DNA from: Pisaster brevispinus
Taxonomy: Eukaryota; Echinodermata; Asteroidea; Forcipulatida; Asteriidae
NCBI GenBank assembly: GCA_023634235.1
Contig: JAMKCF010000009.1
Coordinates: forward strand, 1,984,001 to 2,048,000
Reading direction: 5' to 3'
DNA: 64,000 nucleotides
The notes beneath the pieces were generated by a model, which saw nothing but the letters and a program-made list of their open reading frames with translations, had not been told where the DNA came from and did not search any database. Shown here piece by piece: positions 12,687 through 25,262 of the stretch; the first letter of the stretch is position 1, and each line of letters begins with the position of its first letter. The translations under genes were made by a program, and so were the position numbers.

Positions 12687-13384
12687 TCACTTTGTTGCAT
12701 TGGTTTGAATAACAATACAACCTGGTGCCTGCTTCACCACAAAACTTGTATGATCACAGGCACTTTTTTCCTCAAGGAGAGTACAGTATCATCAGTGTAT
12801 TGTGGGATAAAATGTCAAGAAAAAAATGTACACAACACCACAGGTTTTGAATCTCAACAGCTGAACTATGGGAAATTGTTTTACAATACCATTTATCGTT
12901 TCCTTTCTCATTCATCTTTGCTGAAAGTTAAGAGGAGCTTTGGACTTGACCTGTTTTAAAAGTACTAAATAGTCGAGCTTTAAAAAACATGTGTTTGGAA
13001 AAACCCTTGATTGCTGTTCTTGTTCTAATCCAGAAACGATTACTTGTTCATGTGTTAGGTCACTGGTTCAATGCGATAGTTACTTGTCGAAGGTCCAGTG
13101 GGTGTTTCATGCATATCATTTGTGTAGGCCTTCACATTTATGTTCCATAACCTTTCTGGCATTATTAAACTAGAGAGCAATGCTTAATGTTATATGCACA
13201 AAGCAATTGACTAAGACCCAATGAAAAATGGAGAGAGAAAAAACCAACTCAAACATCATGAAAAATTAACCATCCTTGTTTTTGACACACTTTAACAGCC
13301 CACGCGACACGCCCACCTTCTTCTCCTCCACTATCAGATCTCTTTGAATTCAGTTGTTGCTTAATGAGGCCATGAGTTGGATGC

Positions 13385-13410
13385 CCTCTCTCTCTCTCTC
13401 TCTCTCTCTC

Positions 13411-13449
<39 letters not shown>
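13385..13449. repeat. CT microsatellite
   Basis: An almost uninterrupted CT dinucleotide run of about 65 bp with one CCCC interruption. A smaller CT run occurs at 16380-16398. On the minus (transcribed) strand it is a GA tract within the intron. Confidence 0.95.
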
Positions 13450-13453
<4 letters not shown>

Positions 13454-16400
13454 GTTGATTAACCCCAAGATCTAAGAAACGATTACCCTGATAAAGGCTT
13501 CATTCTGAATCTAAATGTATGAGGATCACAGGTAGTCAAGTAATGGTAATTCAAGACCTAAACCTTTGAACCCCGCACAATTAAACTAAACCTAATTTAA
13601 CTGGATTGGATTTTATAAGATTGGTACACCAGGCTTCATGTAAGGCCTGGTTGGGTTTTCAGCAATGCTGACCTAAATAAATTCAAATTAGGCAGGTGCA
13701 GAAGATGAGAGTTTGCAACGATTTGGGTAACCAGGATAAAAGTGAAATGTCTCATCACAAATGAATATTTAGCTCCTAACTTTTTGCAGCCATCAAGAAC
13801 AACCGTTATCGAGGGTGTGTTTGCTCTTTGAAATCCATACAATGTTCCATGTACTTTTATAGTGCTCTATCTTTCCTACATGTCCTAACTCCTGGTACGC
13901 AATCTTGCTTTGGGGAGAAAAAAATGGCTAAGAGATGAGCATGACCCCCCCCCCCTACTCCGCATCCATGTTCCTCCTAGTGTTATGACAGTGTATTAAA
14001 CCTCCAATGCACTTCAAACCGAATCTTCCCCATCATCGTCCAAGGATCAATTTAATGATGTTTCTTTGAAAAAATCAATTTGATGATAAATCTCTCATGT
14101 CCCGCAGAAGGAACATGCATCTTGAGCGAAATTAATTTTCCTTTCCAGATTTATTTCCATCCCGATCATCAAGATTTATTTATATCTCATGGGGGAAGCC
14201 GTGAACCTTAGCGGTGGGCCAACAAGGATCACACGGAGCAAGGTATACAGATGTGAACGCTCACACAGCGGCCACGACGGCGACTGCAGCAGCAGAAGAA
14301 TCTCTGACCTTTCTGTGCATGGAATTGGGGCAGGGAAAAAAATCAATGGGCTTTGAATGATGTTACGATGCCTGCCTGCCCGCCTGACCGCCTGCGCACA
14401 TGCACTTACACCTCTTAGCCAGCGTACATGTACATGTATGCAGTCAGGGCACAAGGCTGAAATAAGATGCATAAATCATTCCGTCCTAAGCCTCAAGACG
14501 GAGGGGGGCATGGAGAAGGTTTTCCTTTTTACCTTCCTCTATTTCTATTTTTGAGGGCTGCTGTACTGCATGTAGAGATGTGGGTTAATATTAATATAAT
14601 TATGTGGATTTAGCGAGAAGCAAGAGCGGTCTTGTCTTGAAGTGTTGTTTGGACAGTGAAATGGTACATGACTAGTACTAAACAACCAGTCTCTACACCT
14701 TCAGTAAATATGTACTGGTGTAGCGATGTCTTGGTAACTTGACCCGTGAACGCTCAAGACTGCTCAATTCATTAAATATAATCAATATTTTATTTGAATT
14801 TGTTTTCAAACATGTAATTTTGAGTTCCTGAAGCTGTCATGGAGTTTCTTTGGTGTATTTTAGCACTCAATTTACTGCCCATTTTGAAAGCGTTCATGCG
14901 GTTACACGTTTCAAGCTACATGCAAAGGGAGTACTTCATGTTTATATTGAAAGGTTGATTAGTTCTTTTCAATTTGTATCCATTTTTTCTTAAATGCAGG
15001 CTTTCAGGAAACTCCTAATGGTCTCTTTTCCAATTCGAACACCCGGAGTCTACACTTAAATCTGAAGTCTATGTAGTGCTTAATCAATCATTTTTATTAC
15101 TAATATTAATTAACAGTCCAAGGAAAACACTTAATTGTTAAATAAACCCTAACTCCGTTGACTGATTTACTAGAGATCCTTCCTCAATCTTCGCAAAATC
15201 CAAATATCTAGAATAAATCAAACACCATATGGTAACTCAACATCCAAACCATTGGACTCCGATTATGGTGGTACATGTCCTGTACTGTATGCCTTATCAC
15301 ATGTAAAGCATCTAGATTAAGTGCAGTCCTCAGTCCAACAGAATCAAACGAACCGAGCAGTTGGATTTTGATGGGTTGGGGACTGTTGGGATTAATCAAT
15401 CAACAAGATTTATGTTATCCTGAACTTGGAATGAGGGAGATGTTAGAAATTAGCAAGATACTGTCGTCCAAATCAATTCGCCTCAACAGGATAATTGGAG
15501 TAGATTTGCTTGATGTTTCAAAATATAAAGTTTTAAATCACCCTCAAATTTCCATCAAAAATGTACGGAAAACATTACCTGCCTTTTCTGTCAATTTTTT
15601 TTAATGAAATTTAAAAGAGTAACTGACAAAATGAATAATTCTAATCAACTCAATTTTTTTTTCAGTACAAGCCTGCATGTCCATTCACACTCTGACACAC
15701 TTATGGTGGTTTCAGGTACTTAAAAAAGAAGAAGATGAAGGGTTACAGCCATTGGAAAAACTGCTAACGTGACAGTAGACAAGTGGTACACTGCTCTGTA
15801 ACCTGTCATATGTACTTCTTGGCGGAATTGTACATTGCTGAAAGAATGATAAATTGCTTCCTGACATTACAATACCCATATTCACACTATGTAACAAAGG
15901 CCAAGGGTGAATGGTTAAGCTGGGGGGAGGGGGGAGGGGGGCTCGTCTTTTGGACACAAAAAGATTAAGAGAGTAACATCCATCAGAAATCCTTATTAAT
16001 ATTATTTCAATAGGTGCAATGAACTGTACCATCAAACAATTTTCGCAATTTAAAATACCGATCATAAAGCATAATGTGACCGGTGTGAAATCTGTATGAA
16101 CTGTACAAACTAGGTAACAAATTACCCAAACAAGACCTCCGTCGAAAATTAGACTGTCAAACAAAAAGATAACTTGTCAATTCTACCCGGATTCAATTAA
16201 ATTTCTTTTGGATAATTCAACCCTGGAGTGCCATATGATAAAGACAAGCTGTATCCTATCCGTGCACATGACAGGGCAGATGGTTCCGTCTACAGCATAC
16301 TAATGTACAAGGCCAACCTAGTCAATTGTAATACAGTAACACTGATAATTATATATTTGAGTGACATACTGTTTTCTCGCTCTCTCTCTCTCTCTCTTAA

Positions 16401-18123
16401 CAAAATTTCCCCGGTGAATTCATTCTTTTGGTTTTGTGTTCTTAGGTTGTTTTTTTTCTTAATGTGAAAATATACAGGATTATTTGATTGAAGATTGAAT
16501 GTTTACTCCCAATCTTGTGCTTCTTGCAGCTTCACATTGCACGTTATTGTGTTCAGACTGCACAGCAGTGACGTTGAAATAATCTTTTTCCCAACAAGAA
16601 TTTTAGTCCTCACACGGATTAATAACTCAGGTGCAAAGAAAACATTTTTCTTTTTGTGGATAATTGAGTCTTGACTCCGATACTCAAATTTACCATCATT
16701 CATTACTAGACTAAAAAGATGTGAAAACTTGCAAGTTCCAAGAAGAAGAAAAAAATGTTCTCTGTCCATGGAAGTAGGACTGTGAATATTTAAGGAGTAT
16801 TTCAGGATAAAATTCTGATGACTATCCATAATTTGGTTTTGTCTTTAAAAATGTCAGACCTCTCTGAATTATGACCGAGAAACAGCCTCCATGTATCACT
16901 TTAAAATGACTGTATCACTGTAACTTCGACATGGATGTGCATGTTCATGACCGTGCATGCAAAATCTATGCATCACTAATCCAAATCAACAATCAGTTGT
17001 ACCATCAGGTAAAAACAAAAAAAAGCTCATCAAAACTTGACGTTTGCAAATTAGTCGGGATGAAAAAAGAAAAGGGTGGGAGGAAACAACAAATTCTCAA
17101 AATGTGCCGGCAGTTCCTAAGTAACAGGTGCAGAGAATGAACTGATGTTTGCAGAAAGCCATCCATCCTGATCAATCATGACTACATTGTACAGTTTGTC
17201 GGTCCAAAGGTCACTGCAGGAACATTCTAATGATTTTGGGGGCAAACTTGTGGAGTTAGGTTTTTTCTCTTTCTATTCTGCTCGGGTTTTGATTTGAAGA
17301 TACGACTGCAGGCCGCAATTATGATCGCATCCCTGTTCGAAGAGCATTCGCGTGGAACATCAATACATCTACTTTTTGTGTCACACACTCCAGTCTCCAA
17401 AAGATGCAAAATAAATATAAATAACCAAATCACATGAAAGTTAGGCCCCCTATATTTGAAAATACAACACATACTTGTGCGCTAGCTTTTCCTTATCAAT
17501 AAGTATAGAAACGAAATATGTGTTTGTTTAAAATTGAAACAAAGTTCATGAACTCAATGTTCATTGTGTGTGTTTCATAAAAAATTTACATTAATAAAAA
17601 GCCCACGATGGAATCAATCAATACATCCATAGAATTGAAATCTTCCCAAATATTGACTTTTTAACTTTATCTTTATTCACAAAACTCGATCTTTTGTCCA
17701 TGATCCTTTACACAGTCCCCAAAAGGTAAATACCATGGTAATTGTAAGGTTCAAAACCTCCCCATTCTATTCTTCCTGCCCATTTTTCTTACTAAGCTGC
17801 GACATGCACACAATCAAAACACTAATAAAAGAATTAAGGATCCAAATATTAGCCATTGCTCTCCTGTAATTTGAAACTCCCTTGATGAGGGAGTTTGTAA
17901 TATAGATGTGCTTGGTAATTGCATAGTGGTGATGCATGTGTGGTCTGCCGCTTATCACAGCGACATCGTTGGGATAAGTTGCCAATATGGATGTACACAA
18001 TGTAGGTTTACAATACTTAATGTGTACATGTCAGTGTGTGTACAGTGACACTAGAATTGCCCTGCAGTACACTACATACCTCCTTAGCTCTCTCTCTCCG
18101 AGCTTGACTTTGAATGGGAATTA

Positions 18124-18195
18124 ACTAATAATAATAATAATATCAGCTCTTATATAGCGCAATTCCAAAATGATCATTGCGCTTCACGAACAAAC
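18124..18195. repeat. AAT run followed by TATAGCGC-type repeat module
   Basis: An AAT run is followed by CTTATATAGCGCAATTCCAA and GCGCTTCAC. The same arrangement (AAT-rich lead, TATAGCGC, then AAGCGCTT) opens the SINE-like element at 39535-39600. A degenerate version is near 22716-22780. It is probably the terminal module of that dispersed family. Confidence 0.5.
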
Positions 18196-19202
18196 AAAAA
18201 CAACATCAGCAATGTGAATACACACACTAAAATAAATGGGTTTTGAGATTGCACTTGAACTAATACATGTTTACATGCACAATCTATGACAAGTGCAGCT
18301 CACAAGTGCAGCTCTGAGGAATACTGCATGTTTGACCGTACATTAGTCCTGCCCGAGTATTTAACCAAAGCTTCATCATATCATGTCAACTGAAGATGAA
18401 AGAAACCTAGACTAGACCCTACGTTGTGACAGTGTGATCATAAAACTGATCTACTCATGCATGAGCAGACATCCTTGGCTGTCCTCCACAGCCTCAGTTC
18501 TTAAACTCACTCTGGTTCCAGAGTGTGATCGAAGATCTTGGTGAGCAAAAACCTTGAGCCACATGCTTATAATGTCCTTGCAAGACCATTGGTCTAGACG
18601 TCCGTTTTGCTGAAAACTGAACGCACACGGTCATGTGTCCCTAGGAAGTTCAACACCTTGTGTTTTGTTCATAAGATTGTTGCACACTTTAATCTCTATC
18701 AACTTTCAAATGAGGGGCTTATTTGAATTAAATGGTGGCATGAAGCATAATTATACTGACCACAAATTCACAACGAACAATTCGGAAGAGTTGAGATGTG
18801 CTCAATTCCAGCGAACCATTCGCAGCGAAAACAGAGCTGTCATGTTAAAAATCGCTTTGCATTCGCCTTTGCAGGAAGTATAAACCGTGCAAAGCGGTCA
18901 GGGCACATTTACGGATGCATAGTGCCCCATTAGTTTGGGTCAGATCTTAAACAGATGTACATCACCTAAAAGATTGTGATCTCAGGATCAATTAAACTGA
19001 TGTCAACTCTTAATGTTAGGCATGAACAAACAATTTGGAGTCCATGCATACAATCAACCATCAGATGCACCACTCTTTAACAAATGATTTTCCTGATTGT
19101 TTTTTTCCCCTGCAACATTAGGATTAAACTTTGGCCGACAGTGCGGGGTGCAGTTAGTTGGCACAAAGGTTTGATCAGCGTATCAATAATGCTGTTGAGA
19201 CC

Positions 19203-20004
19203 TAAATAAGAGACCAGAACCAATTCAAGACCAGGAGTTTCAAGAGGAAAAACAAAGACCTGTAGATCCAAGACCTGGAGATGTAAGACCAAAATCAAGA
19301 CTTGAAGATCCAAGACCCATACTCAGACCTGGAAATCCAAGCAAAGGCAAAACCTGGAGTATACCCAAGACCTGCAAACCAAGACCTGGAAATCCAAGAC
19401 CAAAACTAACATCTTTGAGATCCAAGACCAGGAGATCCGAAAACCTGGAGATCCAAGACCAATACCCAAGACCTAAAGATCCAACACCAATACCAAAGAC
19501 CTAAAGATCCAAGACCAATACCAAAGACCTAAAGATCCAAGACCAATACCAAAGACCTAAAGATCCAAGACCAATACCAAAGACCTAAAGATCCAACACC
19601 AATACCAAAGACCTAAAGATCCAAGACCAATACCAAAGACCTAAAGATCAAAGACCAATACCAAAGACCTAAAGATCAAACACCAATACCAAAGACCTAA
19701 AGATCCAACACCAATACCAAAGACCTAAAGATCCAACACCAAAACCAAAGACCTAAAGATCCAACACCAATACCAAAGACCTAAAGATCCAACACCAAAA
19801 CCAAAGACCTAAAGATCCAAGACCAATACCAAAGACCTAAAGATCCAACACCAAAACCAAAGACCTAAAGATCCAAGACCAATACCAAAGACCTAAAGAT
19901 CCAACACCAAAACCAAAGACCTAAAGATCCAAGACCAATACCAAAGACCTAAAGATCCAAGACCAATACCAAAGACCTAAAGATCCAACGCCAGATCCAA
20001 TACC
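19203..20004. repeat. 28-bp satellite with diverged flank
   Basis: The core, about 19443-19997, holds roughly 20 tandem copies of a 28-bp unit (AAAGACCTAAAGATCCAACA then CCAATACC). The left flank, 19203-19442, has degenerate units in which GACCTGGAGATCCAAGACC variants predominate, so the array is ordered from old to young. Two unit types, one with GACCAATACC and one with CACCAAAACC, alternate over about 19760-19940. The plus strand is strongly A/C-biased. The unit length is not divisible by three and no repeat protein results. Confidence 0.95.
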
Positions 20005-20160
20005 GGGAAATATTTTGACTTAATTTGACTGAAATTCATGATTACTAAAATGCATAATGCATTCTATTTCCATAACCTTTGGTAAGAGTGGCCATCTGCT
20101 AAAGTATAATTTCAAAATTAAATTCTATTATATCGTTGCGGTATCCCCCCCCCCCTTGCT

Positions 20161-20270
20161 AAAACATAGGATTCGAACCGCCTCTAGATGGCGGGCTAGC
20201 TCTATGGTAAGACATCTGCTCTAGCAATGCAAAGGTCATGGGTTCGAATTCCACCCCGAGTGAGTATACA
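20161..20270. repeat. tRNA-like element with opposed box B motifs, copy 1
   Basis: From 20190 a plus-strand tRNA-like stretch has a box A-like TAGCTCTATGGT and a box B-like GGGTTCGAATTCC at about 20240. Just upstream, 20166-20180 carries an inverted box B (ATTCGAACC). The same layout and wording, including TGGTAAGACATCTGCTCTAG, recurs at 25168-25262. The sequence lacks a good cloverleaf, so it is a tRNA-derived repeat rather than a tRNA gene. Confidence 0.6.
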
Positions 20271-20826
20271 ATGCTTAATACACATCTGTGTACGGGTAAA
20301 ATCAAATTGTATAATTTCAAATTATATGGACAAACAGTCAAACTTCATCCGTCCATGACTGTCACTATCACAGAGTCTATTCTTGCAGAATCTTGCACAG
20401 CTCCCTTTTGCCTAGCACCCAGGTATTTGTCTTGGCCAGAATTGAAAATTAATTAGATTGAGTAATTTTAGTCTCAAGTTAAAACAATAACCTTTGTAAA
20501 CAAGGCCTCATTCTTCACAGCTGCTACACAGATAAAGCAAGCAGAATTTACCAGAGAGCCAGTCACAGATAACATGCCTTACAAACACACAGCATTTTGG
20601 GGCTGGTGACCTGTTTCTGCCAAGCAGTACTCCTCTATGCATGCTCCTCATATATTAGTGTTCCTTGCAGCTGCATGAAACTGGGCCGAGCTCATCTGCA
20701 TACAAGTATCACACACTGTCAGATTCACTAAACCATCTCCCTCGTTCTGTGACAACCTTGCAAATCTGTTCAAATTACGACGGGGGTCAGTGTTTCAATT
20801 AATGATAATTTCATTCAAGCTCACTG

Positions 20827-20856
20827 TCACCGTCACCGTCACCGTCACCGTCACCG
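20827..20856. repeat. CACCGT hexanucleotide run
   Basis: Five tandem CACCGT units, preceded by a diverged CACTGT. The unit length is a multiple of three, but no conserved reading frame surrounds it. Confidence 0.9.
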
Positions 20857-21731
20857 GTATAATGTAACTCAAGTCAACCTGGACCCGTGTTCGAGTCCGA
20901 GCCAAACACACACTGCTAATTACCCCGTTTTGTATCTCCCTACAATCCAGCCCTGGACTGGAGGTTTTTCGTTACACGGCTCATCGACACAACATGCATT
21001 TCCCCCCCCCCCCCCCCCTCCATGTATCAATGTGCTTCACTTGAATTTATAAAGTTACACGTGCTCAGTCTTGACTCTTTACTTTTATTATCTCAATTTG
21101 CGGAAATTTGAGGCTTGCATATGACAACCGAGATGATATGTAGCCTTGGTTTATCCGAGACATGTATACTTTTATCTAATTATTTCTTAAAGATTTGTCC
21201 TGTGTCCGTTTTTTGTTCCATGGTTAATAATAGCACAGACGTGAGTATTTTTGCAGCAGAGTTGGTTGAAGCCAAGGGCAAAAAAAGAAAGAATGTACTT
21301 TGGGTTAAAAGTCTGTACATAAAAAGCTGTGGACACGGTATGGTTTCAACCCTCTTGAAAATCGAAAAAACTTCAGCCAGATACATGGCGCTACATGCTT
21401 CAGATGTCTTGAACCACCCCTTGGGAAGACCTAATTTTTCAGGAATGTTACACCTTGCTCTATGGCAACACTTGCCAATTTTCAAAAGCAAAGACCTAAT
21501 CTTTCAGGAAGATGTATTTCCCAATTTACAGAAGCAAAAAAAATGTCCTTTAAAAAATGTCTTCAAGGAATGATATATATGAAACATTAGTAACTGATAC
21601 ATGTCAGAGAAGTGTCTTGAAATCTAGATGTCTTGAAATTTAGACAATTGGAGTAAATAATGACTTTACAGAAATACTCCTGTATCATTATAAGAAATCT
21701 ATGTACATAACATACTATTATTGGTTCTTAC

Positions 21732-21812
21732 CCTTCCTTCACTTTTCCAGATGATGAAGAAAGCATATTCATCCACTCGGAAGAGACAGTTAGGCTCAAC
21801 ATTTCCAGAGTC
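21732..21812 (-). CDS. PLCB4: Phospholipase C beta 4-like, coding exon 2 (residues 29-55, PH domain)
   Basis: This 81-nt phase 0-0 exon encodes residues 29-55, beginning DSGNVEPNCLFRVDEYAFF and ending WKSEGR. EPNCLF, VDE and the W-SEG motif are hallmarks of the first strands of the PLC beta PH domain, and the PLCB4 version is almost the same (EPNCLF, VDEFGFF, SEGKEG, from memory). The acceptor is a pyrimidine-rich tract ending TGCACAG at 21819-21813, and the donor is GTAAGAACC starting at 21731. Spliced to the next exon it gives SEGREGQVLD, continuous with the family pattern. The exon is isolated between introns of 29.3 kb and 13.9 kb. The PH domain helps membrane docking and Gq or Rac contacts in the family; that role is inferred from homology. 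Confidence 0.93.
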
Positions 21813-22263
21813 CTGTGCAGAAAAGAGAAATTGAAGAAATAAAACCACAAATGAAAAACCGGCGAACTTCATCATAAAATATCACGCACAGAATTATTAA
21901 TATATACAAAGAGATACTTTTATTCTATACAATGCTCCAATTAGATCCTCAAAGTAAGTAATTTTATAAGCATTTCAAAGTTAAGCCTAGGACCCTCTCT
22001 TGTAAAACATACAATGTAACTCTCACACATAAAAATGAATATAATTCTTAAAGAAAGGGGCAATATTCGTAAGATGAAAACAGTCTTTGTGACATCTTGA
22101 ACGTACCAGTACCTAACGTATAGATGTAGATGTAAATGTACACTACCAAGTAACATCATGTATGTACATATATGCAGGTTACTTCGTAAAAATGCCCATT
22201 TATTAAACAAATCATATGAATGTTTATGAATGCAACAGTGAGAATACTTTCATTACTTGAAAT

Positions 22264-22317
22264 ATGGAATGTTCCTTTCAACGAGGTGAAGCCTAGAAGT
22301 TGAATAGAACATTCCAT
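22264..22317. repeat. Short hairpin around GGAATGTTC
   Basis: ATGGAATGTTCCTTTCAAC at 22264 pairs with GTTGAATAGAACATTCCAT at about 22299-22317 (two mismatches over 19 bp, 16-bp loop). It may be a small inverted-repeat element or chance; no second copy was found in the window. Confidence 0.5.
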
Positions 22318-23520
22318 CTTTCAACAAATGAAAAAATAGTCTCCCCATTGCACGAATGCTAAACATTCCTTATTTGTTTTATATAACATCTATATAGATC
22401 TTTGTCATTCGACTGGAGGGTACAACTATTAAAAGATTGTACAAGATTGTATTCTGGCATCCACTACGAGGGCGTTTTGTACTACTGTATAAATCATAGT
22501 GAATGGCATTGACCAGTGTACAATAGTAAAACAAATATATAAAAAAAAGGTCAAAAATGCACGGTGAATATTACCAAAATAAAGTTTATGCCGGATAGGC
22601 CATGTAATGGTGTGATTAATGAATGCCACTTAAACCAATCCTCCATTCAAATGACAAGAATCTACAGTACTTGGGTATTTTTCAATTCAAGATAATAAAC
22701 ATTTGATGTACAAAGAATAATAACAATACAAAGCATTTATATGTCACTATAACAAAGAATAACAGAGCGCCTTACAAAGAGAGGGGGAAAATGAGCAAAA
22801 AAGCTAATACAAAAGCAGAAGAGATTGCAGACTTAAATGACAGCATACATCCAGGAAGAAGAGACTGTGTTAACTCACACACTCCACCTCATCCTGCAAC
22901 CCACCCCCCCCCCCCACTCTTCACCCTCCATATCCTTGTGTCTACTGATTTTCACTAGGAATCCTAGGAACCCCTGGGATGAGGATTCCAGTACTCCATT
23001 ATAACTAGGAATGTGGACTGATATATAAACAGCTACAGAGGAGCTCTCTAGCCTTTGGCATTTTGCTTCTTACCATGGTGGGGGGGGGGGGGGGTAAAAA
23101 CCCTGGGCTTGGCAGCATGAATTCATCATTAACAGTCAGCATTATGCCATCCTATGACAGACTGCATATTTCCTGACATTGGTTTGAATTCATGGGCAGC
23201 CTAGCAGTACAGAAATGTGACAAATCGCTCCGATTTATAGGCCTCTGAGAAGTGTTTTGTGCAGGTGCCTTGGTTGAAACAGTTTTTTCAGATCCTTGAT
23301 AAGCAGTCAGGATTGTGCAACACGCCCACAGGCTTTTACCTTCCATGTTTTGTTTTTTTTCCACTTAGCTCAAGGTATTATTTAGCTTAGCCCAATACTC
23401 TTACAGCTAAGGGACTCAGTGCACACTGAGTGTCCAGAAAATGAATCAATTTGTTCATTTTGGTTATCACTTTATACAAAAATATTTTAAAAACATTGCC
23501 ACTGAGCAGAGAAATATTTC

Positions 23521-23660
23521 CAGGCCTGATACTTCACGGAGTCATTGCCTTGGTGACCCTTGAAATGTTCCAATAGAAATTTACAATTTCCTTGTAGAGG
23601 TGCCCTTTAGCAAAGAGAAAATGCCTATCCCCTTGCCCTTTCAAAATACAAAGCATCAGG
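23521..23660 (-). repeat. Dispersed repeat with CAGGCCTG ends, minus-strand copy
   Basis: On the minus strand this reads AAAGGGCACC-type start, then CTAT-GG/AAAT, GGAACATTTCAAG, CACCAAGGCA, and ends ATCAGGCCTGG. It is the reverse of the plus-strand copies at 46925-47057 and 52205-52337. The plus-strand right end also carries GCATCAGGCCTGT. Non-coding. Confidence 0.65.
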
Positions 23661-24750
23661 CCTGTATTTCCACAGGTGAGAGGATCTTAATCACGTTTAA
23701 ACACATGAACAACTGATATTCTGTAGGTCCCATTTTTTAAAAACATTATCAAGTCCTTAATCTGTCATTAACATCTGAAAAACATTTTCCCCTTTTTGTC
23801 TGATTGCAGATAAAAACTTCCTCCCCACCTAACACACAACCCACCTTTAAGACACTTGTTTTGCATGTGAGTACAGGTAAAGCATACCTGACTACAATAT
23901 AATTAAGGCTCGGTGAAACATACATGATAAGGCCAGAAATATTGCTTACTCTGAAATCAATAGTTCCTCAGTAAAAGAAGAAGCAACCCGGAGTGGTTAA
24001 CTGTTCAATATTGTGGCTAGCTAGCTGGCATTATCAAATCATGCGAGTGATGACTGATATGATACAACGGTGCAGGTTTCTGCCCATGCACAGGCTACAA
24101 CGAAGGGTCAATTTCGGACTGGCACAAACAAGACGGCTGGTACACCTACAAAAATCAGCTAAATAATCTTCCCCCAAAAAGACCCATTTCAAATGCTCCA
24201 AGTTGATCAAAGGAGAATCCTAATTAAAACATACATGGTAGGTGTCTGGGCGTACAGTACACATCTGGCCATACACGGTAGATGTACACATCTCAGCATA
24301 TGTAATGGTAATACCATAAGAGTGGGGACAGTAGAACAAAGGAATACAAAAGGGACAATGCTGTCCTCACATTGGAATCCTTTGTATTTTTGTGTCCTCA
24401 CATTTTTTCGTGCGGTAAGTCTATGGAGAGTGTTAAGTTAGAGGGACAAAGGAAAGTCCTCACATAGATAGCAATAAATTTATACATGTACACATCTGGG
24501 CATACATGAACACCCTGGCACACCTCTACACATTTGGGCATACACATACAAGGGTGTAAACACCTGCAATTGTTGACCTCCAAGTGTCCCTCTTTTGTTT
24601 GTACTTTTTTTGGCAACAGCTCCCCTTGGTTTTGTACATGTACATACTTTCCAACTGGGGACCTTCAACCAACCGGGGACCTTCAAACAACCAGGGACCC
24701 TATTGTCCTCTTTCATTATATGTTCCCGGTTTGAATGTGTAAACCTACCC

Positions 24751-24920
24751 AAGTACACATCTGGGCATACAGGTACACATCTGGGTATTCATATATTTGT
24801 ATGTAAACATCCGGGCATACATGTACACATCCGGGCATACATGGACACATCCGGGCATACATGGACACATCCGGGCAACAATGTACACAGCCGAGAAAAC
24901 ATGTACACATCCAGGTATAC
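24751..24920. repeat. 20-bp minisatellite with outlying units
   Basis: Eight units of ATGTACACATCCGGGCATAC (or variants) occur in register, interrupted once by 10 bp at 24791-24800. Isolated related units precede the array at about 24246-24300 and 24484-24550, and an 18-bp triple (GGGGACCTTCAA type) lies at 24657-24700. Open frames across the array on both strands are a by-product of the repetition. Confidence 0.9.
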
Positions 24921-25167
24921 CTGTACAATGTTGTCCAACTCCCACTACAGTTGTGCTTTGATAAGCTTAATGATTTCATTACAATTGAACTTTATGTTAT
25001 ACTACTACAATACATTAAATTTGTAACTTACAGTAATTGCAAGGACAGCATCAAAATAAATGCCAGTAAAATGGTAGATATCAAACCGTACAAACATAAC
25101 AATCAGGCCTTGATTTTCTGTAAGGATATTCATTAAAACAAATTGGTGTTGAACAAAGAAAAATTGA

Positions 25168-25262
25168 CTGGAGCAGGACTTGAACCTGCAACCTCCAACA
25201 TGTGGTAAGACATCTGCTCTAGCATGGCAAAGATCATGGGTTTGAATCCCACTCGAGTTTTT
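25168..25262. repeat. tRNA-like element with opposed box B motifs, copy 2
   Basis: GGACTTGAACCTGCAACCTC (an inverted tRNA 3' half with box B) is followed by TGGTAAGACATCTGCTCTAG and GGGTTTGAATCCCACTCGAG on the plus strand. It matches the copy at 20161-20270 over the right part and the SINE near 39402-39480 over the left part. It is thus a composite of two tRNA-like halves in opposite orientation. Confidence 0.6.

Larger units (their letters stand above)
7818..21731 (-). other. PLC beta intron 2 (13.9 kb)
   Basis: The intron is bounded by GT at 21731 and AG at 7818, read on the minus strand. It contains the 43-bp minisatellite, the inverted-repeat element at 12314-12686, a CT microsatellite at 13385-13449, the 28-bp satellite, a tRNA-like element at 20161-20270 and a CACCGT run at 20827-20856. 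About 14200-14480 is locally richer in GC, but I see no gene there. The longest open frames (15712-16164 minus, 21115-21573 plus) lack recognisable domains. Confidence 0.75.

Noticed and set aside
14176..14480. GC-rich block as a conserved exon
   Set aside because: Open on both strands, but no family match and no good splice signals. It may be a conserved non-coding element, which cannot be judged without a comparison.
15712..16164. 150-codon minus-strand open frame as an exon
   Set aside because: It includes a run encoded by a G/C homopolymer tract, has no convincing flanking splice sites in frame, and no family resemblance.
19077..19425. Leucine/glycine repeat proteins on the minus strand
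   Set aside because: These frames are translations of the diverged left edge of the 28-bp satellite.
21115..21573. 152-codon plus-strand open frame as a gene
   Set aside because: It lies in PLC beta intron 2, shows no recognisable domain, and overlaps an open frame on the other strand. Its composition is like the surrounding AT-rich DNA.
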